Of a stretch of DNA of 64,000 nt, positions 55,258-64,000 are shown piece by piece. Where the stretch lies: contig CAJNDS010002002.1 of NCBI GenBank assembly GCA_905221605.1, positions 372,001 through 436,000 of the forward strand. Direction: 5' to 3'. The first letter of the stretch is position 1, and each line of letters begins with the position of its first letter. The stretch is from Symbiodinium natans. Its lineage: Eukaryota; Sar; Dinophyceae; Suessiales; Symbiodiniaceae. The notes below the pieces were generated by a model. It was not told the DNA's origin and did no database searches. It saw only the letters and a list, made by a program, of their open reading frames with translations. The translations under genes and the position numbers were made by a program.

Positions 55258-55624
55258 TAGGGTTTAGGGCTTTAGGGCTTAGGGCTTTTTAGGGTTTAGG
55301 GCTTTTTCGGGTTTGGGGCTTTTTAGGGTTTAGAGTTTAGGGTTTTTTAGGGTTTAGGGTTTAAGCCTTAGGGTTTGGTTCTTTTTAGGGTTTAGGACTT
55401 TAGGGCTTTTAAGGGTTTTTTTCGGGTTTAGGGCGTTTTAGGGTTGAGGGCTTTTTAGGGTTTAGGGCCTTTTAGGGTTTAGGGCTTTTTAGGGTTTAGG
55501 GCTTTTTAGGGTCTAGGGCTGTTTAGGGTTTAGGGCTTTGTAGGGTTTAGGGCTTTTTAGGGTCTAGGGCGTTTTAGGGTTTAGGGCTTTTTAGGATTTA
55601 GGGTTCAGGGTTCAGGGTTTAAGG
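55258..55624 (+). repeat. TTTAGGG telomere-like tract 3
   Basis: About 367 bp of the same degenerate 17-bp pattern. It separates B from A' and ends GGGTTTAAGG at the LTR of A'. Confidence 0.9.
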
Positions 55625-55830
55625 TACGGGGGCAACCGAAAGGGGAAAGGAATCAACCCTAACAGTCGCCAGAGGTTTCACCCTGAACCAACCAGCAAAC
55701 ACCAAAAACACGAGGTTTCTTTTTGCTACCAGGCGCATGGCCCAGTCTTGAGCCATTAATATCATCGGGCACATTGACCCTTTTCCTTTAAACCTCAACG
55801 CAATTCCTGAATACAAACTGCAGCTCCGCA
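55625..55830 (-). repeat. 3' LTR of element A'
   Basis: About 206 bp, closely matching 27881-28083, with the TTGGCTCAAG motif near 55747. Confidence 0.9.
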
Positions 55831-55859
55831 CTCCCCCTGTCCTAGGATTTCCTAGGACA
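55831..55859 (-). promoter_or_regulatory. Polypurine tract and hairpin before 3' LTR (A')
   Basis: Same purine tract and TGTCCTAGGA/TCCTAGGACA stem as in A (stem at 55838-55859). Confidence 0.75.
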
Positions 55860-56197
55860 CATATGGAGGTACAGATCCTAGGCCAAAAACTGCCATTATC
55901 GGCAGCAGCCAGCTGCTTGAAATGCATATAGTGGTTTAACGTCTTCCAGGACGGATCTTTATCAACGCATTGGCTGAACTCATTATACCATGAGGATCTT
56001 TTCCTCACTCGTCTTTGAAGACCTTTTCAGCCTTCTTCACCACGAATCGCGGTCTTCACTATCCTAAGTGCTGTACACTCTCTACTATCAGGGATTTCCC
56101 TACCCTTAATAGTAACCACCATACTTTCAGCGCATTGGCTGTTCCAGCGCACTTGTCTTCGGAAAGAGAAAACCATTCCATCATTGACACCATCCAG
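55860..56197 (-). other. 3' untranslated region of A'
   Basis: Noncoding and nearly identical to 28113-28463 except for small indels. Confidence 0.7.
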
Positions 56198-57901
56198 TCA
56201 TCCCTTCTTCTTCCTCCGATTGGCGTCGATGCTTAGATGGAGTCGCAGCAAAACATGTTCCAGGTCCGATACTGTAAGAACAGGATCTTGCACACACCTT
56301 TGAATCGAGGATACCAACCCCTCTCTCTTCGCGTCCTCAATTGCTTGGCAGGATTGTCCCAGTTCTGCATCAACAGTGGTAGATGACTGCGCATCCACTT
56401 CAGAAGGACGATCCTTTTCTTCAGGACCCTTCACCTTTGCCACGTCTTCCTTTTTTGGACTCTGGCTCTTCTCCTTCTTCCGCGTCTTTCCCGAAACGCT
56501 TGTCTTTGTGCGCGCTCGTGAAGAGGCCTTTTCCTCTCCAGAAACCACCGCTTTTGTTGACGATCCACCCTTCTCAGCATTCACCGGCATCTTCTTCGGC
56601 TTTGGAACCAGAAGAGTGTATGGATCCTCACTTGCAGCAGTCTTCCGCTTCTTCTTGGCTTTTTTCGCCTCTTCCTCCACGGTAACCTCCGTCTCCAAGG
56701 TTTCCAATACCTCCTTTTTGGCAGGAGTGTCCTTCTGGGACTCCCCTTCTAGGGACCTCTTTTTGCCCCTTTTTGGATCGCTCTCTTCTTCCAGGTTAGC
56801 TCGTTGGAACCATATCCTCAAATCATCGATCCACTCTTCAACCTCCACCAGTGGAATCTCATACGACTTCACTATTTCGTGAAGTTCCAATGAAGACAGC
56901 ATACCAGTAGTCCATGAACACCATTCCGCGTCCATTTGTTCAGCATCTCCATTGAACTTCAAAAGCTTAAACACCGGATCCGCTTCCGCGCGGGCCAAAT
57001 CTGACTTACCATCAGACATGTAAGAAATTGCCTCCATCAGCAATTCCATCATCCTGGTGTCGTCGTCGTATCCCATCAAATCCTCATCATCTTCATCATA
57101 CCGTTCAGGAGAAATTTCCTTTCCTCCACCTCTTGTACCAGTACTCCTCCGCGGACCATCCCTTGGGGGCGTCCTAGGTGACCTTGGCCTCGGTCCATCC
57201 AGCGGATCACCATGTACGAAGACGCACCTGTCCCCATGACGGCATTTCCCAGACTGAGCAAACTGAATACACCTTACACCAGTTGCGTCGTGCGAGAACT
57301 TGCAGTCCTCTGCAGCGTAGCAGTGTCTCCCAGCCACATAATATTTGCACCAATACGATTGTAGCACCACATCATCCTTTGAATGGATGACTTTGCAATT
57401 CTCACCAAATTTGCAGCTATCCTTTCCCCTGCTGAACCAATAGCAGATGCCTTTCTTCCTCTTCTCCAGACGCTCCGCTTCGTAACGGTCCATAGGGCGA
57501 TTCTGCTCTACACGGACATTGTCATGTACCTGAGAACTGCTCCCTTCACCCAAAGTGCTATCAATGTTTGATGCATCAAGAACAGCTGGAAAACCTGGCC
57601 TTGGTCCTATCACCTTCATGATTGGTTTCCCACCAGCTCCTGAGCCATTCTGAGAGGATCCACAAATATTGAGCATTTTCAAGAGGGCTTTTCTAGTGCC
57701 GATCTTCCGAACCTTTTTGATTGGATGATTTGCTGCTCCAACCTTGAGTCCAGATACATTCGAACGACACAACCTCCTAAACCCGGCTCTATACCCCTTT
57801 TTCCAAAGAGCCATAAGAATTCTAGAGGCAGTTACATTCTCCACCTCTACCTTTTCCAACTGTCCCTCACTTTCCGGAACAAACCCATCCAACACATTCA
57901 T
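56198..57901 (-). pseudogene. Element A' protein, CCCH fingers 4-6 and C-terminus
   Basis: A 567-codon frame showing the uninterrupted form of what the LINE splits in A. CCCH fingers are at 153-173, 185-204 and 211-230 (the last ends CVFVH, keeping the His that A loses). An Arg/Pro-rich hinge, the DEDDEDLMGYDDD acidic stretch, the helical block and the charged tail follow. A 1-2 base change near 57900 separates it from the upstream frame. The pre-insertion site of the LINE is at 57109-57123. Confidence 0.85.
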
Positions 57902-58008
57902 CTCTGAAGATTTCCATCTTTTTTGACATCACTCCATCGAGATAATCTTCCGAGATCCAGGGCAAGTTCCTCTTAGAGGAAATCAAGTCATCACCACCAT
58001 TCGGTCCT

Positions 58009-59119
58009 TCACCAGGGATAGCCTTTCGTACTGTCAAAGATTCTCCCGGTTGTGCGGTCTTGCTTCGAGAAGTCCCAATTGGAGGTCACTCGAGAATACA
58101 CCTCCCACAAGAGCATCCTTGCGCCAGAAAATCTTGACGAACCACTGGTTGTTTCTTCTTCTGGGGCAATTTCTGGCGCTTTGCCATCAGCTCCAGTATC
58201 ACCAGTCAGTTCACTTCCAGCATCCTCTATAGGAAGAAGGATTTCATTGATCCCTTGTCCAAGAACCGCCTCTTGCTGTCCAGAGATCTCCAGCACCATC
58301 CCTGAAGGATCCACTTCGACATCAGCATCGTCCATCCTCTTCCACAACTCCTCCAGCTCATCTGCACACGTAGCCGCTTGAAGGAACTCCATAAGCTGAT
58401 CCTTTCCGCGCTGCGTGAAATTCCGAGTTCACCACAGTCCCTTGGCCTCCCGTAACCAGGAAAGGATGGACCAGTTCTGCTACCCTGGCCATAAGTTCAA
58501 CATGTTCTTCCATGCCTGGAATCCGGCTCCAATCGTAAGCTATTGCTTCCATCGCCGATCCAAACTTTTCTGTGTTTCTGAACTCATTCTCGATGCCAGG
58601 AGATAGCAACACTCCCATCACTGACAGTGAATAATTACCCACCGCGGGCAAACACGGATTGTCATGGAATGGATGATGCAGATCACCGTAATGTCCCTGC
58701 TCCCTCCTTTGATTCAGGAGCCTCCCAGTATTCAACTGGCCATTCAGTTCATCAATCTGAATCATCTCAGCACATATTTTTCGCGCTGATGCCGCAATTG
58801 CGGTCCATATAGCACGATCTGCCACACCACGACGCACAACCCACTCGGTCATTGGTGACTGTATCAACGTTCGTGGGTCATACACCTGCAATACTGCACC
58901 ATCTCCCATTGAAGAGCCAGCATTGTCCATCATCTCCAGACTCAACTCTTGTTCACTCGCGCCGTCCGAAGATACACTTATAACCAAATTTCGATCCATC
59001 TTATTGGATCCTTTCGGACAGTCCTTCTGTCCAACGGGTATCCTACCCTCGGCAGCTTTCCAATAGATCCGCATCAGCAGACCTTTGGTCAATAGTTGCT
59101 CATGGCTTTTTTGCACCAT
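58009..59119 (-). pseudogene. Element A' protein, helical domain
   Basis: Two overlapping frames (59119-58358 and 58392-58009) cover the conserved helical region after the SAM-like part: AIAASARKICAEMIQIDELN, the GHYGDLHHPFHDNPCLP motif and ELEELWKRMDDADVEVD. Relative to A there is a 12-codon insertion (around NKMDRNLVISV) and a 20-codon insertion (around YSRVTSNWDFSKQDR). I do not recognise the fold. Confidence 0.75.
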
Positions 59120-59930
59120 ACAGACAGCAGATTTTTTTCATGCCATCCTCGTGGAGTCCATTGCTCCCACCTTCACCATCCTGTTGCCCAGTCTCTTCGC
59201 CAGAAATTTGTCCTGCTCCTTCTAGCACCGTCTCCTGTCCAGCCACACCTTGCCCAGGTAGAACTTGAGCGCTTTCAGATACATTCACCTGTCCAGCAAC
59301 ACCTTGCCCAGGTAAAACCTCATCTGTGGAGCCCACCACCAGCGAACCATCACCAACAGAACCATCCACGGTCCCATTTGAGACTGCAACATTTTGGTTT
59401 GAATATGTTGACACCGAAAAATCTTGGCGGGTCTCCCCCCGCGACGCTTTGTCGCGTTCTTCGCCAAGATCAGTTGATTTTTGATGCTCTCCATTGGAGC
59501 TTGGAGAACCAGTAGGTGGAACATTGCCACATGTCTCAGTTCTCTGTAATTTCCTTTCACGTAGAAAGGTTTCCCACAGGTGTCGTGCGGTACTAGTCTC
59601 TTCCTCGCTTGAATCACCTGAGGACTCGGCATAAGAGACCAAAGCCCCTGCCTGATCGTCATCATCCACCACATCTGCCCATGCTCTGCTAAACCGATAC
59701 GACAAACCACCACGAGGAGGCTGCAACGGCTTCGGCTTTTCCACCACCTCTGCAGGCCGCACACGCCGATTCGAAAAAGAACGTGGTACCTGTCGGACTT
59801 GTCGTCGATCCAGCAATGGTCGCCCTCTCTTTACAGGGTTTGACCTTGACCTGTAAACCTTTTTTGGATTCCAACCCCCACCAATTGCAGCTTCTGTACG
59901 CACAGCGGAGACCTCTGCGCAAGCGTCCAA
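59100..59930 (-). pseudogene. Element A' protein, basic and low-complexity linker
   Basis: 276 codons: an Arg-rich start (KRGRPLLDRRQVRQVPRS), an acidic serine stretch and a Gly/Val/Gln-rich repeat with LPGQGVAGQ occurring three times. The upstream join is broken by a 16-bp deletion near 59870 relative to A. Confidence 0.75.
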
Positions 59931-61051
59931 GCGTCACGGTACTTGCCCTTGTCAAAAAGCTCTCGATAGGACCCTCGCGGCATCGCTTTTGTACCGGAAC
60001 CTTCAGCTTCACGCACTTGAAAGAGGGTTCTCACCGCATCTCTTCCAGCTTCATTGCTTCCAGAAGATTGTTGCAAACGTACAGATGCATCGGAAGGAAC
60101 AGCCTTCTCCGGTGCCCCTGGGCGGTATCGGACACCACCCACCAGTTTCAGGATTTTGCAGGCTGTAACCTTGTTGATCCCTCTGTCGACCAAATCTTCC
60201 ACAAAGATGTACTCCTTCAAGTCCGACACGTTGGTCACACCAAGTGTAATCATTACCTCACTTACATGAGGGGTATACACCCAAAGGTGTTGGTTGCGAG
60301 CCATCCAATTTTCTATTGGCTCCTCTGGATTTTGAAGCAGCACATCAGTGGACTCTGCCACCGAATTCTTTTGTACATCATCTTCTGCTCCATCCAGCGT
60401 ATCCACCTCACCTTCTTTTTGTGACACATTGGTCATCTGCAATGCTTGTGGCGCGGAGGAAGATGAAGATTCGGCTCCCCCACTTGCAGGTGGCTGAAAA
60501 GTACTCCTGTCCGAAATCTCCAATCCTCCCACCTTTTGAAACCGGACCTGATTGGCCACGTTTGCCAAATATTTCAGCTGGGTCAGTCGCTCATCTGTCA
60601 TCTCGTCGTGGGAAAATCTGCAAGTATTGAACCGCTTACGGCACTGTCCTCTGAGGTAATAATCGAAACAGCAATGGTGGAACCCTGCGTCCCGTAGTGC
60701 CTTCCTGGAAGCATTGTCCCAAGCCTTGCCGGGTTCCCAAGTCCCTTCCAATACCGCTTCATCGTCGTGAAGATACCTGCACGAGCTCCCAAACCTGCAA
60801 CCACCTTGATTGTAATACAGACACAGCTGCTTTTTTGGCTCACCCAACGTAGGCTCACCTTTTGATGTCCCTTTGCCATAGTTGTACTGGGCACGGAAGG
60901 CCGAATCCTCCCGCTCCTGCTGCGTCAGTTGGCGGGCCACCAATGTCCCCATCCTCATCACCCACATTTTGGCTAGGTTCAGATTCAGTTGGACCTCTTT
61001 TTGGCCACCCATCACCATGACGGCGATGCTCATAGGGGCACTCGCTTCCAT
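59831..61051 (-). pseudogene. Element A' protein, CCCH fingers 2-3 and SAM-like part
   Basis: Contains CLYYNQGGCRFGSSCRYLH, CFDYYLRGQCRKRFNTCRFSH and the SAM-like segment (HVSEVMITLGVTNVSDLKEY). A deletion near 60920 relative to A shifts the frame between fingers 1 and 2. Confidence 0.8.
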
Positions 61052-62354
61052 TGCGACACCTCCCCTGATTGAAGAACCTGCACAGCTTGCTGTACCCTGG
61101 GGACACAGTTCTTGGCATCAAGTGAACCTTTTTATATTTGTCAGGGTCCAAATAGGTCTCCATGGGCCTTTGTTCTTTTTCCCTCATAGTCTCAACCACA
61201 CCATCAAGCTCTTGCAGAAACTTCTTGGTATCCAACCACAGCTCGTTCCAGAGTTCATCTGCACCTTGGTCTAACAATATCACCACTGCTTCCCCTACAA
61301 CTGGTTCACTGTACCTGGTCTTCCGTCGTGCCAAGTCGTAGAGCGCGTTGTGGTACTGTTTCCTGGGATACTTTGTCGCTTTTCCCAAACCTGCATCATC
61401 CGCACCACTGGGCGTCCACTTTTCATCGCACAGGATATTGTAGGCTACTCGAGCTTCTTCTTCCGCCAACGCAGGATCTGCCACAAACTCTCTAACCTCG
61501 TCCATCCGACGACTCAGCAGCATCCCGGTGATCTTGCTCAAGTAATCATTTTCAGTTTTCCCACTCTCCAGGAGTGCTCTATAAATTTTCTCTCCACAGA
61601 GCTGCTTCTGCACGGCTTCCTCTTGTTCCTCAGAGGATAATCCTGGATCGGCAAACCACTCGTAGGACTGCCATTCTTCCAACTTCCAGTCCCATTGACC
61701 GTCGGAACCTTGGTACCATTGACCAGCATACCATGAATCTGTCCACCATGTACCCCAGCCGCTGTCTTTCCATTTGCGCAGCGTCGAAGAAGAGTCCTCC
61801 TCGTCCTCTTCCAAAACCAGGAAGGTGTCCAAGATCACGGTACCATCATCTTCCACCCTTTTCACTGTTCCATTGACAGTGTCACCAATTTTGAAAAGAG
61901 GTGTATCTTTCCCTTCTGCAGGAATCAATACATTCATATCGCCATGGTCCAAAAAAGCTCCATGTACATTGATGCAGCGCACTAGACCATCGATCCGATC
62001 TCCCGCTTGATAGCAATGCTCCCCAGGTGTATCCAAGGCTCCCTCTTTGGGTACTTTCTTCGTTGGTTCTTCAGAAACCGGAATTGTTTCTTCGGCTCCC
62101 GGAACGTCCCTTGTTTCCACCTTGGAGGCAAGCTGCTTGTCCTGCTCCACGAGTCCCACAAGCTCATCCACCTTGTGCTCCCGGAATTCAGGACCGTCTC
62201 CTTTCTGAACCAATGATTCTGCCTCGTCGGTTGAAATCTGAACGGTGTCGACTTCCGTCAGGCTTTCGACTGGCACTTTTTCTTCCTTCTTGGAGGAGGA
62301 CTCACCATTTGAGTCCTTTGTTGAATCATCTGCAGCAGGCAAATCTTCTTCCAC
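60855..62354 (-). pseudogene. Element A' protein, S1 domain to CCCH finger 1
   Basis: 499 codons that run unbroken from the S1 domain (about 113-180) through a Trp-rich stretch (WGTWWTDSWYAGQWYQ) to finger 1 (CRFFNQGRCRNGSECPYEH). This confirms that the segments split by frameshift in A belong to one protein. Confidence 0.85.
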
Positions 62355-62944
62355 TGCAGGTCGTTTGATTGGTCATCCACGGCAGGCACATTTTCTTCCG
62401 CCGCAGGCTCCTTTGGTTCCATGGTTGCCAAAAGGGAATCATCACCATCATTGACCACAGCTGCCGCATTGGCTCCGGTGTAGCCTTCGTCATTCTGTTC
62501 CTCGCCACCAACTTCAAGCTGCACTAGTGCGTCCACCTGTGAGCCTCCATCGTTGGCTACTACGGAGACCTGCGCCCCATTGTTGCAGTCGTCCGCGGAA
62601 CATAAAACCACATGCGCCTCAACCTGTGCCTCCTTTGCACTCCAGGTACTATCTGGCACATTGACCCGCGCTTCATTGGCGCTCCAGGCCTCATCCTTCA
62701 GATCAACCGTGTCTCCAGCTATTCCAGAAGCTTCATTTTCCCCTTGAATGGCAGAAAATCATGGCACCAAACGAAGAGACCTCCTCAGTCGTAACGCATG
62801 ACTTTTTCCCTTCGTCCTCCAGCCAGATACCTCATCCACCACTCGCTCTTCTGTAGCCGACACAGCATCCACCTCCGCATTGGGAACTTTTTCCTCCGGA
62901 TCCACAGATTTCACCGCTGCGACACCCTCAGAAAGTACTTCCAT
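62258..62944 (-). pseudogene. Element A' protein, acidic linker
   Basis: Frames 62659-62258 and 62944-62759 cover the low-complexity acidic region between WW and S1, with frameshifts near 62365 and 62755. Confidence 0.65.
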
Positions 62945-63052
62945 TTCTTCCCGATCCAGATGTTCTCCAGCATCATGTCTGTTTGGAATCCAGAAATTCC
63001 TTCCTCGTTAGGAGAACCCGAGGTCTGGGCGTCACCACCATCCCTAAGACCG

Positions 63053-63985
63053 CTATCCCCAGTAGTAGAGGAAAAAGTCTTTTTCACCTAAACTATTTAC
63101 ACTACCCTGGAATGCCTTCGTAGACTCAGGTGTCGGTGTAGTCGATGAAGGACCCAGTTCAGTCTCCACTTCCAGCCCGTTGCCCGAAGGAGACCCAACC
63201 ACGTTGTCGCTTTTCACCTTTTCACCTACATCCGGCAGCGTCCACTTGCTTTCCTGCGTATCCAGGCAGTAGTAATACTGTCTCCCATCTTCGTGGATAT
63301 GCCACTCCCAAGTTGTCCCATCACACGCTCGAACCAGATGCTCGTCTTTCTGAAAACCATCCGCTCCAGAGACTTGGCGCATCTCATCCGCTTCTTCCGA
63401 CAACTGGCGCAACCTTTCAACCTCCATCTCTAGGATCTCCTCCTCCCCCATGGCGTATTCAGCAGTAGGTGCAGCTTCAAAACTGTCCGCACCCTTCATT
63501 TCCTGTTCACAACCGCTTTCACCGCACATGGAACTCGCCGAGGGATCCTCTTTAATCTTGTTCAGAGGTCTCCTGGAAGCTTGCAGCATCTCTCCACTCA
63601 GACTGGTCTGAGACCCTTGATCTACCATTCGTCCCGAAGTTGAGGTCGACGGCTGATACCCATGCTTGTGCAACACGCGTAAAACGGTCACCTCCAGTTC
63701 ACGGTCTACACCGCCAGTCGCGTCCCAGTTCCTCTTTTCCCCAGGTTTTGGCGACACAACAACAGCTCGTCCTTCAGCTTCAGCATTGCTAACCATATCC
63801 ACATTGGGATTCATACCCTCATTGGGGCCTTCTGCAACCGCGGTTTCCTCCAGATGTTCTTCAGCACCAGGCATTACCTCTTCCAGCGCCACCCTTTCAC
63901 CCAGAGACTCAGTTGCACCACTTCCAGCTCCACCATCTTTTCCACCATCCGAGGAAGGTTGGAGCCATCGCTTGGGGGAAGGCAT
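63053..63985 (-). pseudogene. Element A' protein, N-terminus with WW domain
   Basis: ATG at 63985; 310 codons. A WW domain is at about 226-251 (WEWHIHEDGRQYYYCLD then SKWTLPD), preceded by a heptad-like helix (EEEILEMEVERLRQLSEEAD). It is intact where A has two frameshifts. It ends by a frameshift near 63070. Confidence 0.82.
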
Positions 63986-64000
63986 TGCTTCTTGATCCCA

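Larger units (their letters stand above)
55625..64000 (-). mobile_element. Element A': second copy of the non-autonomous LTR element (5' end off window)
   Basis: Starts with an LTR like that of A and carries the same 3' region and coding, without the nested LINE. The start codon is at 63985, so the primer-binding site and 5' LTR should lie just beyond the window. Frameshifts differ from those of A, and A' also has in-frame insertions (60 and 36 bp), so the two copies decayed independently. Confidence 0.9.

Noticed and set aside
27781-55624. A true chromosome terminus inside the window
   Set aside because: TTTAGGG tracts are degenerate and have elements and coding on both sides, so they are interstitial here; the terminus, if near, would be to the right.

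Overview
This is a eukaryotic window that is almost entirely repeat and retroelement sequence, and it points to a dinoflagellate (Symbiodiniaceae-like). The grounds are: copies of the 3' part of the dinoflagellate trans-spliced leader at the 5' ends of two retroposed elements and inside LTRs; dinoflagellate-style LINE and Ty1/copia polyproteins; a long unidirectional tandem array; and plant-type TTTAGGG telomere-like tracts. I see no ordinary single-copy host gene, no rRNA or tRNA gene and no CRISPR array.

Layout. (1) 1-10.2 kb: a 57-bp minisatellite in forward and then inverted orientation, interrupted by a decayed minus-strand LINE (51-3960) and a plus-strand LINE 3' fragment (about 6380-8090), followed by an extreme C-rich tract and gene-free sequence. 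(2) 10.2-25.9 kb: ten units plus a partial one of a 1,563-bp tandem repeat. The array sits inside a single split minisatellite unit. Each intact unit carries a conserved minus-strand open frame of about 152 codons and a membrane-spanning segment. (3) 25.9-27.9 kb: more minisatellite, an 84-bp repeat, then TTTAGGG-like repeats. (4) 27.9-64 kb: three minus-strand LTR retroelements lie head to tail, each start or end abutting degenerate TTTAGGG sequence. Element A (27881-44737) and its partial copy A' (55625-end) have no reverse transcriptase or integrase. They encode one very long protein with WW, S1, six CCCH zinc-finger and SAM-like segments. Element B (45450-55257) is a Ty1/copia element coding Gag-protease, a methyltransferase-like domain, integrase, a 2OG-Fe(II)-oxygenase-like domain and RT-RNase H.

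A and B share LTR motifs, a primer-binding site matching the anticodon arm of initiator tRNA-Met, a 3' untranslated region and a covarying hairpin before the polypurine tract. B, or a relative of it, is therefore the likely mobiliser of A. Nested in A is an 8.2-kb LINE (29390-37630) with a 15-bp target-site duplication, whose empty site is visible in A'. This LINE has a zinc-ribbon/coiled-coil ORF1, an endonuclease-RT-RNase H ORF2, a kinase-like ORF3 and about twenty copies of a small bulged hairpin whose stem covaries between copies.

Most coding regions carry frameshifts or stops. The intact-looking ones are the LINE ORF1, ORF2 and ORF3. Motif positions were read by eye; no alignment or database search was run.
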